Position numbers and translations under genes: made by a program
In this document: piece after piece, positions 1-9,483 of the stretch
Layout: every line of letters begins with the position of its first letter
Position numbering within the stretch: the first letter of the stretch is position 1
Notes under the pieces: generated by a model
Seen by the model: the letters and a program-made list of their open reading frames with translations, nothing else
Database searches by the model: none
Told to the model about the DNA's origin: nothing
Source of the DNA: Ferruginibacter sp.
GTDB taxonomy: Bacteria > Bacteroidota > Bacteroidia > Chitinophagales > Chitinophagaceae
Assembly: GCA_013141115.1 (NCBI GenBank)
Contig: JABFRP010000003.1
Location: forward strand, 558,001-622,000
Reading direction: 5' to 3'
Length of the DNA stretch: 64,000 nucleotides

Positions 1-1220
1 TAGAAAATTTACCGCAACTGGTAAAGGAAAATAAAATACCTGTAAGTAAGATCGATGAAGCGGTAAGAAGAATTTTAAGAATAAAATTTCGTTTGGGATT
101 ATTTGACCAGCCTTATGTTGTAGAACTATCGGAAAAGGATCGCTACTATCAACCGGAGAGTATGGCCATTGCAGCAAAGCTTGCAGAGGAATCGATGGTG
201 CTGCTGAAAAATAATAATCAAACATTGCCTTTATCAAATGATGTTAAACAAATTGCATTGATTGGCCCGATGGTAAAAGATAGTGTGAATTTAATGGGCT
301 CATGGGAAGGCCAGGGTATTGCATCATCTGTAGAAGCATTATTTAGTGGTTTTGAAAAAGAGTTTGCCAACAAAGCAGTCTTAAATTATGCAAAGGGCTG
401 CGATTTTGAAGGCACCAATGAAAGCGGATTTGAAGAAGCCATTGTTGCTGCACAAAAATCGGATGTTATTGTTTTGTGTATGGGAGAAATGAAAAAATGG
501 AGTGGCAAAAATGCAACACGATCTACCATTGCATTGCCGGCTATACAAGAAAAATTAGTGGCAGCATTAAAGAAAACCGGTAAGTCAATTGTATTAATAT
601 TGTCTAATGGCCGGCCTTTGGAGCTGGGTAATTTAGAAGTACTGTCTGATGCTATTTTAGAAATATGGCAGCCGGGTATTGCCGGTGGTACACCTGTGGC
701 AGGTTTAGTTTCGGGCCGCTTGAATCCTTCAGGAAAATTAGCCATTACATTCCCATTAGCAACAGGGCAGATTCCCACTTATTACAACATGCGCCAATCT
801 GCAAGGCCAAAATTGGGCGGCTACCAGGATATTGCTACCGAACCAAAATATTGGTTTGGCCACGGTTTAAGTTATACGAGTTTCTCTTATGGAAAAGTTA
901 TGCTTTCTGACAGCGTGATCAAGAAAAATAAAAAAATAATTGCACAAGTTGAAATAACCAATACCGGTGTAAGGGATGGTAAAGAAACGGCATTATGGTT
1001 TATTGCCGATCCTGTTGCATCTATTACAAGGCCAATGAAGGAATTAAAATATTTTGAGAAAATGGAATTGAAAGCGGGAGAGAAGAAAGTTTTTAAATTT
1101 GAAATTGATCCAATGCGTGACTTGAGTTTTCCTGATGCAAATGGTATACGGCATTTGGAAGCCGGCGATTTTTACTTAATGATCAATAACCAAAAAGTTA
1201 AGTTTGTATTGGTAGATTAA
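1..1220 (+). CDS. GH3 beta-glycosidase, C-terminal part (cut by window edge)
   Basis: The reading frame is open from base 3, so the gene begins upstream; the apparent TTG start at 93 is internal. The first codons give the ID-EAVRRIL-K-LGLFD pattern that closes the GH3 N-terminal barrel. The alpha/beta sandwich domain follows (KNNNQTLPLS, IALIGP, VLCMGEMKKWSG with the likely acid/base Glu), then the fibronectin-III-like domain (VEITNTG--DGKETALWF). The nucleophile Asp lies outside the window. GH3 enzymes remove non-reducing beta-linked glucose or xylose; the substrate cannot be read here. It converges on the CE2 gene, and the 61-base gap holds only a weak TTAATT/AATTAA inverted repeat. It probably belongs to the neighbouring hemicellulose locus. 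Confidence 0.9.
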   Translation, partial: ENLPQLVKENKIPVSKIDEAVRRILRIKFRLGLFDQPYVVELSEKDRYYQPESMAIAAKLAEESMVLLKNNNQTLPLSNDVKQIALIGPMVKDSVNLMGSWEGQGIASSVEALFSGFEKEFANKAVLNYAKGCDFEGTNESGFEEAIVAAQKSDVIVLCMGEMKKWSGKNATRSTIALPAIQEKLVAALKKTGKSIVLILSNGRPLELGNLEVLSDAILEIWQPGIAGGTPVAGLVSGRLNPSGKLAITFPLATGQIPTYYNMRQSARPKLGGYQDIATEPKYWFGHGLSYTSFSYGKVMLSDSVIKKNKKIIAQVEITNTGVRDGKETALWFIADPVASITRPMKELKYFEKMELKAGEKKVFKFEIDPMRDLSFPDANGIRHLEAGDFYLMINNQKVKFVLVD

Positions 1221-1281
1221 ACACTATTATCTTTTAATTTGCTGCAATTAAGCCGAAGGGAATTCAGGGGCAGTATAAAAA

Positions 1282-2391
1282 TTACCAGCGCATTAATTTT
1301 TTCAAATAGGCAGTAAGCTCTGCTGCAATAAGCTGATGTTCGTTCAGATCAGGATGATAATCGCAACCGCTGGTAAAAGAGCGGCTGAAAAAATATTTGC
1401 TGACCTTTTTATCTTTTTGCTTGTTAAAAAAATGCACCACTGCAGTAATTTGATTTTTTAAAACTGCCTTTAGTTTTTCATCTGCCATGGGGCTGGTTAG
1501 TAAAACGATTTTTGCTTTAGGGTAATGGCCTCTCAATTGTTTTACAAAATCAATATTGGCATTGCAAAACACAACGGAATCCTGTATGCCATCATTTTGC
1601 CCCAAACAAACAGTAACCACATCTGGCTGGTATTTTTTAAAATTCCATTGCACAGAGTCGCCACGCATATCAATTTTATCAAACACGGGCGGCATAATAA
1701 TATTCATATTGCAGCAACTGTGCATTAAGCCAATACCAGATACAGCACTAAGGTGCCATTGTGCATTTAATATTCTTGCAGTTACGGGGCCATAAGCCAT
1801 ATAAGCATTGTGCTGATCGTGCCAAACACCTTTGCCGCAATCAATTTCACTCTTGTCGCTTCCGGTGCCACAGGTAATAGAGTTGCCAATAAATTCAATT
1901 TTTCTTTTAGGTTTGGGTTGTGGTTTTACCAGGTAATCGCAATACACACCGGCAAATTCAATATAACCAATATTCGACTCTGTGTTTTTACAAATAGTAA
2001 AGTAGTGAAACGTATCAGTAAGACCTGATACTGTGATATAATTTGTTTTGCTTTTAGTTTGTATTCTCTTTGCTTCGCCATCAACAACTATTTCCAGGTA
2101 GTTGTGGTTTTTGCCCCACAATTCCTGGTCGTTAATAACGGCAGTAATTGCTGTACCTTTAAATTGCACGGTTATATAAACTCCCGGTGCCCACATTTTA
2201 GGGAGCTCTGTATTACCAAAATCAATTCTGCCGGTGTATTGTATCAAGGGATTATCTGCAGGAAAGAAATTTTTATCTTCTTTACTGATATTGTCAACCC
2301 TTACATTAAAAGATTGAGCAGCATTTTGCAGAAATAAAAAAATGGAGCAGGTAATAAGTAAAAATAATTGCTTACTGTTTTTATTAAACAT
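1282..2391 (-). CDS. CE2-type acetyl esterase (SGNH hydrolase), exported
   Basis: The 369-residue protein starts at the ATG complementary to 2389-2391. A longer in-frame start would overlap the AraC gene, and this ATG gives a clean signal peptide (MFNKNSKQLFLLITCSIFLFLQNAAQ). Residues about 30-160 form a jelly-roll-like domain as in carbohydrate esterase family 2. The SGNH domain follows, with GNSITCG (Ser about 171), GQND (about 265) and D-Y-HP (Asp about 344, His about 346) as catalytic elements. CE2 enzymes take acetyl groups off mannan or xylan oligosaccharides, which lets glycosidases act. It lies 28 bases downstream of, and on the same strand as, the AraC regulator, so the two are probably co-transcribed. 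Acetylated glucomannan in the next locus is the likely target; the specificity is inferred. Confidence 0.85.
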   Translation of the reverse strand: MFNKNSKQLFLLITCSIFLFLQNAAQSFNVRVDNISKEDKNFFPADNPLIQYTGRIDFGNTELPKMWAPGVYITVQFKGTAITAVINDQELWGKNHNYLEIVVDGEAKRIQTKSKTNYITVSGLTDTFHYFTICKNTESNIGYIEFAGVYCDYLVKPQPKPKRKIEFIGNSITCGTGSDKSEIDCGKGVWHDQHNAYMAYGPVTARILNAQWHLSAVSGIGLMHSCCNMNIIMPPVFDKIDMRGDSVQWNFKKYQPDVVTVCLGQNDGIQDSVVFCNANIDFVKQLRGHYPKAKIVLLTSPMADEKLKAVLKNQITAVVHFFNKQKDKKVSKYFFSRSFTSGCDYHPDLNEHQLIAAELTAYLKKLMRW

Positions 2392-2419
2392 GATGAGTTG
2401 GGTATTGAATATTTTTTCT

Positions 2420-3304
2420 TTAAATAAATGAGCGAACACCTTCGGCATTATATTCCTGCCGGAATTCTTTAGGGGTACAATCTTTTTTCTTTTTAAAGAT
2501 CCGGTTAAAGTTGGAGATATTATTAAAGCCGCATTTAAAAGCAATTTCGTTAATGCCATGCGTACTGTCTATCAGCATTCTTGATGCATTGCCTAAACGT
2601 ATCTCGTTTAAAGTGTCAATAAATGTTTTACCTGTTCTTGCTTTAAAAAAACGGCTGAAGGCCACTTCACTCATCGATACAATACCTGCGGCCTCTGCCA
2701 GCGTAAGGTTTCTGTCGAAATTTACATTGAGGTATTGCATTATTTTTTCTACCCTTCGGCTGTTATAAGTAATCGTTTCCGCATTTTTAAAAGAGAGATC
2801 CGAAAGCGTTTTCATATTTCTGGAAGAAGAAAGATCGTGTAAAATAGAGATCAGCTCCAGTACAGAATCAAAGCCATGTTTTTTGGTAAGGTTCAGCAAT
2901 CTTGGTTTCAGTGTTTTAATAGTTTCTTTAGAAAATAAAATACCCCGCAATGATTTTTCAAACATGGTTCTTATCAAATTCATTTGATTGCGTTGCAAAA
3001 ATTTTTCATCAAACAGATCCCTGTGAAATTGGATGGTGATCTCGGTAAACTCTTTGCTTTTACATTTATGGTTAAACCAGCCGTGTTGTAAGTTGGGGCC
3101 AATTAAAACTAATTCAAGGTCGTCTATCTCGTCAATATGATCACCCACCACCCGTTTAATGCCTTTGGCATTATCAATAAAGTTGAGTTCAAACTCTTCA
3201 TGATAATGCAGGGGAAAATTAAATTCTGATTTAACCCTGTAAAACATAGTGAAGCAATCGCTTTGGGTTAAAGGGGTAATTTCCCTTAATAGTTTAGGGG
3301 TCAT
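2420..3304 (-). CDS. AraC-family transcriptional regulator
   Basis: The 294-residue protein has an N-terminal cupin-type sensing region (residues about 15-110; LHYHEEFEL, VLIGPNLQHGWFN) and a C-terminal double helix-turn-helix DNA-binding domain (residues about 185-290; NLTLAEAAGIVSMSEVAFSRFF and INEIAFKCGFNNISNFNRIFK). It is divergent from susC across 262 bases, the usual place for a local activator of a polysaccharide locus. In Bacteroidota such cytoplasmic AraC proteins sense a mono- or disaccharide. Here mannobiose, mannose or an epimerised product is a guess. Candidate operator repeats are described at 3467-3525. Confidence 0.93.
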   Translation of the reverse strand: MTPKLLREITPLTQSDCFTMFYRVKSEFNFPLHYHEEFELNFIDNAKGIKRVVGDHIDEIDDLELVLIGPNLQHGWFNHKCKSKEFTEITIQFHRDLFDEKFLQRNQMNLIRTMFEKSLRGILFSKETIKTLKPRLLNLTKKHGFDSVLELISILHDLSSSRNMKTLSDLSFKNAETITYNSRRVEKIMQYLNVNFDRNLTLAEAAGIVSMSEVAFSRFFKARTGKTFIDTLNEIRLGNASRMLIDSTHGINEIAFKCGFNNISNFNRIFKKKKDCTPKEFRQEYNAEGVRSFI

Positions 3305-3466
3305 CTGGCAAGTTTTCGTTTGTTTTAAATGCAGCCGTATTGCTAAAGAAAAAATGAGCCGCCAGGTAAAAGTATAAAAAAGTTCACTAAATGATTAAAA
3401 TAATATCACTTGCCAAAAAATGGCTTAATGCAGTGTAGTAAAGGATTTAACGTATTTTCCGAAGTA

Positions 3467-3525
3467 GTATTTTTTTATACAGTTAAAAAAATACAGTACA
3501 AAGATAAAATAGTATCTCCACTGTA
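3467..3525. promoter_or_regulatory. Inverted repeat and TACAGT half-sites between araC and susC
   Basis: A perfect 10-base inverted repeat, GTATTTTTTT (3467-3476) and AAAAAAATAC (3485-3494), flanks an 8-base centre. TACAGT occurs at 3478-3483 and 3492-3497, 14 bases apart, and its reverse ACTGTA at 3520-3525. AraC proteins commonly bind paired direct half-sites near their target promoter, so this may be the operator for susC. The repeats are seen directly; the function is inferred. Confidence 0.4.
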
Positions 3526-3538
3526 TTGAGTTACAATT

Positions 3539-3546
3539 TACTTTTG
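3539..3546 (+). promoter_or_regulatory. Possible Bacteroidota -7 element for susC
   Basis: TACTTTTG matches the Bacteroidota -7 consensus TAnnTTTG. It lies 20 bases before the susC ATG, giving a short leader. No convincing TTG -33 element is present at the usual distance, which would fit an activator-dependent promoter but also weakens the call. Confidence 0.3.
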
Positions 3547-3566
3547 ATAAAATTAAACTTGCTTAT

Positions 3567-6500
3567 ATGAAATGTAAACTCCTGGTATGCATGCTTATGT
3601 TCTGCATACTTTTTTCTTCAGCGTTTTCTCAAACAAAAAAAATTACAGGTACAGTTTCAGACGAGAAGGGAGTCACTCTTCCCGGAGCTACTGTTAATGC
3701 AAAAGGAACCACTATTGCAGTAAAAACGGATGTTAATGGAAAGTTTTCTATTGATGTGCCCGAAAAAACAAGAACCCTGTTAATTACCTTTATTGGTATG
3801 CAGCAGGAAGATGTTGCAATAGGAAAATCAACTTCTGTAAATGTAACCCTCAAAACTGTAGCATCAATAATGCAGGATGTGGTGGTTATTGGTTATGGCA
3901 CTACCAGAAGAGCAAATGTGTCTTCTGCAATTTCATCTGTTAAAACCAAGGACCTTAAGGATTTGCCTGTTGCCGGTATCGACCAGGCCATACAAGGTAA
4001 AGTTGCCGGGGTAACAGTGGATAATAACGGTGGGCAACCGGGTGGTGGCGTATCTATTAAAGTACGTGGTATTACCACTATTAATGGTAACGACCCATTG
4101 ATTGTAATTGACGGTGTGCCCTTTTACGAAAACACCAGGCAAAGCTCGGGCTATGCAGGTTTGGGAGGTTCTAACGGGCAAACCGGTAACAGTGTAATGG
4201 CAACTTTAAATCCTAATGATATTGAATCGGTAGATATTTTAAAAGATGCATCGGCACAGGCTATTTACGGATCAAGAGCTGCTAATGGTGTTATTTTAAT
4301 TACTACTAAAAAGGGAAAGTCGGGTGATGGTAAAGTAAATTATGATGCATACTATGGTCAGTCAAGAATTTATAAGAAATTAGATTTAATGAATTTGCAA
4401 CAGTTTGCAACTTATCAAAATCAAATAGCTACAACGCCAACAGCAGAATTTGCTGATCCTTCAAAACTGGGCAGGGGAACAGATTGGCAGGATGCCATGT
4501 TTCAAACCGGGCAGGTACAAAGCCATCAATTAAGTTTTTCGGGCGGAAGCGATAAAACAGTGTATTATCTTTCTATGAATTATTTTAACCAGGAAGGTAC
4601 TTTAATAGGATCTGATTTTACCAGGTATTCTACACGTTTTAATTTAGATCATCAATTAAAAAACTGGCTTAAAGTAGGAGTAAGTTCTAATGCCAATAAA
4701 GCTATACAACATGTGGCATTGGCCGATGCAGCACCTGGTGCAATTTGGGATATGTCTATCTTAAATCCATTAGTGCCGGTTAAAAATTTAGATGGTACAT
4801 GGGGTGGAGGAATCAATAATTTTATACCCGGAGTACAATCTGAAAATATAGATAACCCGGTTGCCAATACTCAACTAAGAAAAAGCAGGGTAAACACCAT
4901 GAGCTTTTTTGGTAATGTATATGCAGAAATAAAATTTCTTAAAAATTTCACTCTTAAAAATGAAGTGTCTTATTATTATGGCCCTTACGATAATGTTGCT
5001 TATCAATTAGCAGGTAATGTAGGCCCAAGACAATTGAATTCTCAATATTCTGATTACAGAAGTACTTACGCACAATGGGCTTTACGTAATTATTTAAATT
5101 ATAACTGGTACAAAGGCAAGCATGGTGTAACAGCCACTGCAGGGCACGAAGCTCAGTATAATTACAGCCAGTCTATCAACGGCAAAAAAATTAATCTGGC
5201 TAACAATTTATTAGATCTTAATGCAGGCAGCAGCGATCAAACCACCTGGGAATTAGGTGGAGGAAAAAATGACGGTGCATTAGAATCTTATTTTGCAAGA
5301 GGAAGTTATACTTATGATAACAGGTACTCACTTACTGCAAGTATCAGAAGTGATCGTTCTTCTAACTTTGGTTTAAACAATCCGGTGGGTTATTTCCCCG
5401 GTGCATCTTTTGCCTGGACGGTTAGCAACGAAAAATTTGCGCAACCTTATAAAAATGTTGTGAGCAATTTAAAACTGAGATTTGGTTATGGCGCTGTGGG
5501 TAATTTCAGTATTCCTTACAGGGCTGGTGTAGGCTTCTGGCCTGGCCCGGTTGGTTTTGGTACTTCCAGTTATTTAAATGGCATTTTAAATCCTGATCTT
5601 ACATGGGAAAAAGTAATTACTACCAATGGTGGTATTGATGCCACTTTCTTAAATGGTAAAATTGATCTGTCGGTAGATATTTATAACAAATCAACTGCAT
5701 CAATGATATTTATTGGCACAGGCCCACGTTTGGTAGGTGTGGGTGATAACTGGGATGATTTAAAAGGACCGGTTATTAATACCGGTAAAATGACCAACAA
5801 AGGAATTGATATAAGCATCACTTCCAATAATATTAAAACAAAAGATTTAACCTGGAAAACCACATTGATATTTTCAAAATACAAAAATGTTTTGGATAAA
5901 TTAGCTGGCGCAGGTTCTGCCATCTATGGTAAAGTATTTTACGATCAGTACCTGTTAACTAAAACAACACAAGGTGCTTCAATTGGCTCTTTCTTTGGTT
6001 ATGTAACTGATGGATTGTTCCGCACACAAAAAGAATTGGATAATGCATTACCACAATTTGGTTACCCGGTAGATCAGGATCATACCTGGTTTGGCGATGT
6101 AAGATTTAAAGATCTTAATGGCGATGGAAAAATTACCGAAGCAGATCAAACCAATATTGGAAGTCCGTTACCTAAGTTTACTTATGGTTTAACCAATACG
6201 GTTAATTACAAAAACTTCGATTTTACCGTATTTGTACAAGGCAGCCAGGGGGCAAAAATTTATAATTTTTTAAGATGGAGATTAGAGAAAATGGATAACA
6301 CTTTTTCTAACCAGTTAACATCAGTACTTGATAGATACACTGCAACCAATACCGGCGCTACTTTACCACGTTTTAAAACCGGCCAGGTAAATAACGTAGC
6401 CGTATCCGACAGGTATGTTGAAGATGGTTCTTACTTAAGAATTAAAAATATAGCTGTAGGTTATCGCATACCTGCCAATGTACTTAAAAGAGCAAGATTG

Positions 6501-6671
6501 AATAATGCAAGAGTATATATCTCTATTCAAAACCTTGCTACTATTACTAATTACAGCGGTATGGATCCGGAAATTGGCGCCTACAATAACGATATCCGTT
6601 TAATGAATGTTGATCAGGGGCATTATCCTAACCCACGTTCTTTTACAGCAGGTATTAATATTGAACTATAA
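3567..6671 (+). CDS. susC: SusC-type TonB-dependent outer-membrane transporter (mannan locus)
   Basis: The 1034-residue protein has a signal peptide ending near SAFSQ (residue 22). A carboxypeptidase-regulatory-like domain follows (about 24-105, ITGTVSDEKG---PGATV), then the plug domain (about 110-250) with VVVIGYGTTRR and IQGKVAGVTV. LKDASAQAIYGSRAANGVILITTKKG is the SusC signature, here split across residues about 225-250. The rest is a 22-stranded beta barrel ending in an aromatic-poor NIEL. It imports large oligosaccharides across the outer membrane with the SusD lid, powered by TonB. It heads the locus, 23 bases before susD. Given the downstream GH26, GH5 and GH130 genes, its cargo is probably manno-oligosaccharide. 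Confidence 0.96.
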   Translation: MKCKLLVCMLMFCILFSSAFSQTKKITGTVSDEKGVTLPGATVNAKGTTIAVKTDVNGKFSIDVPEKTRTLLITFIGMQQEDVAIGKSTSVNVTLKTVASIMQDVVVIGYGTTRRANVSSAISSVKTKDLKDLPVAGIDQAIQGKVAGVTVDNNGGQPGGGVSIKVRGITTINGNDPLIVIDGVPFYENTRQSSGYAGLGGSNGQTGNSVMATLNPNDIESVDILKDASAQAIYGSRAANGVILITTKKGKSGDGKVNYDAYYGQSRIYKKLDLMNLQQFATYQNQIATTPTAEFADPSKLGRGTDWQDAMFQTGQVQSHQLSFSGGSDKTVYYLSMNYFNQEGTLIGSDFTRYSTRFNLDHQLKNWLKVGVSSNANKAIQHVALADAAPGAIWDMSILNPLVPVKNLDGTWGGGINNFIPGVQSENIDNPVANTQLRKSRVNTMSFFGNVYAEIKFLKNFTLKNEVSYYYGPYDNVAYQLAGNVGPRQLNSQYSDYRSTYAQWALRNYLNYNWYKGKHGVTATAGHEAQYNYSQSINGKKINLANNLLDLNAGSSDQTTWELGGGKNDGALESYFARGSYTYDNRYSLTASIRSDRSSNFGLNNPVGYFPGASFAWTVSNEKFAQPYKNVVSNLKLRFGYGAVGNFSIPYRAGVGFWPGPVGFGTSSYLNGILNPDLTWEKVITTNGGIDATFLNGKIDLSVDIYNKSTASMIFIGTGPRLVGVGDNWDDLKGPVINTGKMTNKGIDISITSNNIKTKDLTWKTTLIFSKYKNVLDKLAGAGSAIYGKVFYDQYLLTKTTQGASIGSFFGYVTDGLFRTQKELDNALPQFGYPVDQDHTWFGDVRFKDLNGDGKITEADQTNIGSPLPKFTYGLTNTVNYKNFDFTVFVQGSQGAKIYNFLRWRLEKMDNTFSNQLTSVLDRYTATNTGATLPRFKTGQVNNVAVSDRYVEDGSYLRIKNIAVGYRIPANVLKRARLNNARVYISIQNLATITNYSGMDPEIGAYNNDIRLMNVDQGHYPNPRSFTAGINIEL

Positions 6672-6694
6672 TTAAAAAAACTAAATTATTAAAA

Positions 6695-8272
6695 ATGAAA
6701 AATAAATATTTATATGTTGCTTTAATTGCTTCCACAGTGGCAATAGCATCATGCAAAAAATCATTTACTGATAAGCCTGCCTTAGATGGTACTACTATAG
6801 ATAACTATTACAATACTGCTGAAGAAGTAAGAAGCCTTACCAGTACATTGTATGGTTTGCCATGGTCGGGTTTTGAGAACAGGGCAATGGATTGTATAGG
6901 GGATGAGCTGGCAGGTAATGAATTTACCGGCAGTGGCAATTCAGATGATTATCCATTTCAGAGTTTTACCATTTCATCTAACTCTGTAAGATTGGCCGAT
7001 GCATGGAAAATGTTTTATAAAATTGGCGGATGGACAAGTGAGTATATGAATGCTTTGACCATTAAAAAATCAAAAGGTGGTAATCCAACATTTATTGATC
7101 CTGCAATTGCAGAATGTCATTTCTTTAGAGGCGTAGTATATTTTTATGTAGCCCGTATTTGGGGCGATGCACCAATTGTAACAGAGCCGGGAAGAGTTAT
7201 TTTATCGGGTGATTTTAATATTCCACGTTATTTTAAAGCAGATGTATTTCGTTATGCTTTGGAAGAATTAAAACTGGCCGAAGCTGGTTTGCCAGAAACT
7301 GATCCGCAAAAAGGAAGGCTTACCAAATATGCTGCAAAAGGTATGATGGCTAAATTGTATTTATATACAAAAGATTATGCCAATGCTAAAGCAAAAGCAT
7401 TGGAAGTAATTAACTCTGCTAAATACAAATTGGTAACTGATTATGCAGGCATGTTTAACAGTAGTAAGAATAATAATAACGAAGAGTGCATATTTTCTAT
7501 TCAGCATCAGTTAGCTGGTAATCCATGGGGAACAGCTAATCAAAAACAATGCGACAGAGGTCCTAGCAATTTAGCAACTACTGAAGCTAACATGTGGGAG
7601 TTGTACGTTCCAACTGTGGATATTCTTAATGCGTATGAATCCGGCGATACCCGCAGAAAGGGATCGGTAATGGAACATGGCTGGTCTTTCCCAAGCTGGA
7701 AGCCAACCAACGCAAGTAATCCTGCATACAATACATTTATGTCTGGCGGTTATAAGTATGATACCATTCAACCTACTAATGCAGGCGGACAAAAAAATGA
7801 GACAAGGGCTAATATTGCAAAATATGTTGTAGGTCCGGGTGCTGCTTATGGTGGCGAAACTGTATTAGGCATGAACACCGGGTTAAACACACCATTGTTA
7901 CGTTATGCAGATATTTTATTAATTCATGCAGAAGCAATTTTAGGCGCTGCAACTAGTACAACAGATGCAGAAGCATTAAAATCGTATAACCTTGTACGTG
8001 CCAGAGCTGGCTTAATGCCAAAAACTGTAATTACAGGAGATGATATTTTACATGAACGCAGGGTTGAATTTGCTTTTGAAGGTGATTACTGGTTTGATGT
8101 ACAACGCCAGGGTTTTGCTAAAGCTAAAGCAATAATTTTAGCACAAAACAGGGGCACAACGCTCTATCCAAAATACATCACTATTACCGAAGATATGCTG
8201 ACCCTGCCTATACCTGCAGCAGAAGTAGCGCAGGATCCGGAATTGGCTAAGCCACCAGTAAAATATTATTAA
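6695..8272 (+). CDS. susD: SusD/RagB-type glycan-binding lipoprotein
   Basis: The 525-residue lipoprotein has a lipobox VAIASC, with Cys about 20 as the lipidated residue. The fold is the alpha-helical tetratricopeptide-type SusD fold (AECHFFRGVVYFYVARIWGDAPI near residue 150 is the family hallmark). The C-terminal RagB-like segment contains LRYADILLIHAEA and HERRVEFAFEGDYWFDVQR. SusD closes the SusC barrel at the cell surface and captures the glycan. The gene follows susC by 23 bases and is followed 19 bases later by a surface glycan-binding protein, the standard order of a Bacteroidota polysaccharide utilisation locus. Ligand specificity cannot be read from the sequence. Confidence 0.95.
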   Translation: MKNKYLYVALIASTVAIASCKKSFTDKPALDGTTIDNYYNTAEEVRSLTSTLYGLPWSGFENRAMDCIGDELAGNEFTGSGNSDDYPFQSFTISSNSVRLADAWKMFYKIGGWTSEYMNALTIKKSKGGNPTFIDPAIAECHFFRGVVYFYVARIWGDAPIVTEPGRVILSGDFNIPRYFKADVFRYALEELKLAEAGLPETDPQKGRLTKYAAKGMMAKLYLYTKDYANAKAKALEVINSAKYKLVTDYAGMFNSSKNNNNEECIFSIQHQLAGNPWGTANQKQCDRGPSNLATTEANMWELYVPTVDILNAYESGDTRRKGSVMEHGWSFPSWKPTNASNPAYNTFMSGGYKYDTIQPTNAGGQKNETRANIAKYVVGPGAAYGGETVLGMNTGLNTPLLRYADILLIHAEAILGAATSTTDAEALKSYNLVRARAGLMPKTVITGDDILHERRVEFAFEGDYWFDVQRQGFAKAKAIILAQNRGTTLYPKYITITEDMLTLPIPAAEVAQDPELAKPPVKYY

Positions 8273-8291
8273 TAAAAATTAAAATCAAAAT

Positions 8292-9320
8292 ATGAAAAAG
8301 ATAACTTTTAATATAACTGCCCTGTTTGCGTTTTGTATTGCTATTGCATTCAGTTCTTGCAAAAAGGATAGTGATGGCAGTCCGGATTACAAAGCGGGAG
8401 ATCCGGCTACATCAGTGGGCATTAAGCCTGATTCAGGTTCGGGTGGAGCCATGTTAACACTTACAGGCTCGGGCCTTGGTCAAATGCGCAGTATTGTATT
8501 TGATAATAAAAATGTGCCTGCTGCATTTCAGTCAACATTAAACACCGAAGAGAATATTATTTTCAGGGTACCCGACACCGCTTATGGTGGCCCTCAAAAT
8601 ATTATATTTACCAATGTAGAGGGCAAAACTTTAAAAGTGCCGTTCAGGGTGTTGGCTTACCCGGTAATTACTACCGTATTTCCAACGGATTTTATTGCCG
8701 GCACTACAGTTACACTTACGGGTAGTAATCTTGATGATGTAACAGCAGTGGTTTTTAATGGCAGCACAGATGCAGCAATCATTGTTTCTAAAACAAGGGG
8801 CCAACTGGTAATTACTATGCCTGCCACCAATTTAGACAGGGGCTTTTTAAAATTAACCAACGCTACAGGTTCTGTTGTGGCAACACAGGAAATGGTAAAT
8901 GTAGCCAAAGCAACTATTGTATTTGACGAAGCTTTGCAAAACGGTTTTCAGGATTGGGGTTGGGGTGGTGCATACACTGCATCTACCGATGATAAAATTA
9001 CCGGTTTAAAATCTTTCAAAGGTGCTTACGATCCTGCAGGTTCATGGGGTGGTATTCAATTGGGTGGCGGATCAATTAATTTAACTACCGAAAAGTATTT
9101 TACTTTTTGGGCTAAAGGTGCCGACGAAGATAAAAATGTAAACGTTAATTTAAATTGGAACAATGCCAAAACCATTACTATACCCGCCAATAAGTGGACG
9201 TATTTTAAATATACTTTGGCTACCGATTTTCCGGGTACAACTTCTGTTAATACAGTAGTTTTTCAAATAAACGGAAATGGTAAAACAATTTATTTTGATA
9301 ATATCATGTTTGTAAAATAA
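8292..9320 (+). CDS. IPT/TIG surface glycan-binding lipoprotein (SGBP)
   Basis: The 342-residue lipoprotein has a lipobox AFSSC (Cys about 23) and an Asp/Ser-rich tether. Two IPT/TIG immunoglobulin-like modules follow at about 43-120 and 122-205 (GTTVTLTGSNLDDVTAVVFNG is the second module's core, shown in part). A C-terminal jelly-roll-like domain (about 210-342) is rich in exposed Trp (FQDWGWGG, SWGGIQLGG), consistent with carbohydrate binding. Tandem Ig-like modules ending in a Trp-rich binding domain are typical of the SGBP-B proteins encoded after SusD. It probably holds mannan or xyloglucan chains at the surface for the endo-enzymes. No catalytic residues are expected. A strong hairpin lies about 100 bases after its stop. 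Confidence 0.85.
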   Translation: MKKITFNITALFAFCIAIAFSSCKKDSDGSPDYKAGDPATSVGIKPDSGSGGAMLTLTGSGLGQMRSIVFDNKNVPAAFQSTLNTEENIIFRVPDTAYGGPQNIIFTNVEGKTLKVPFRVLAYPVITTVFPTDFIAGTTVTLTGSNLDDVTAVVFNGSTDAAIIVSKTRGQLVITMPATNLDRGFLKLTNATGSVVATQEMVNVAKATIVFDEALQNGFQDWGWGGAYTASTDDKITGLKSFKGAYDPAGSWGGIQLGGGSINLTTEKYFTFWAKGADEDKNVNVNLNWNNAKTITIPANKWTYFKYTLATDFPGTTSVNTVVFQINGNGKTIYFDNIMFVK

Positions 9321-9417
9321 AATGCCGGTCAATAGTATTGATCAAATTAAAAAGTTCTTACGAAAGAATTTTATTAAAATTTCTCTCAGCAGTTAGTTTA
9401 GTATTGTATAGTACAAA

Positions 9418-9470
9418 CGTCGTTCCGGAGCACTACAAGTTAATCACTTGTTCTGGAACGGCGTTTTACA
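9418..9470 (+). terminator. Long stem-loop between SGBP and first glycosidase; partial terminator, attenuator or RNA stabiliser
   Basis: Bases 9418-9429 pair with 9452-9463 and 9435-9440 pair with 9446-9451. Two of the pairs are G-T, the bulge is GCACT and the loop is TAATC. The 18-pair stem is followed by TTTT at 9464-9467. The T run is short, so full termination is doubtful. Its place between susCD-SGBP and the enzyme genes suits a device that keeps the binding and transport genes more highly expressed than the enzymes. Confidence 0.65.
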
Positions 9471-9483
9471 TAAAAAAGAAGCG

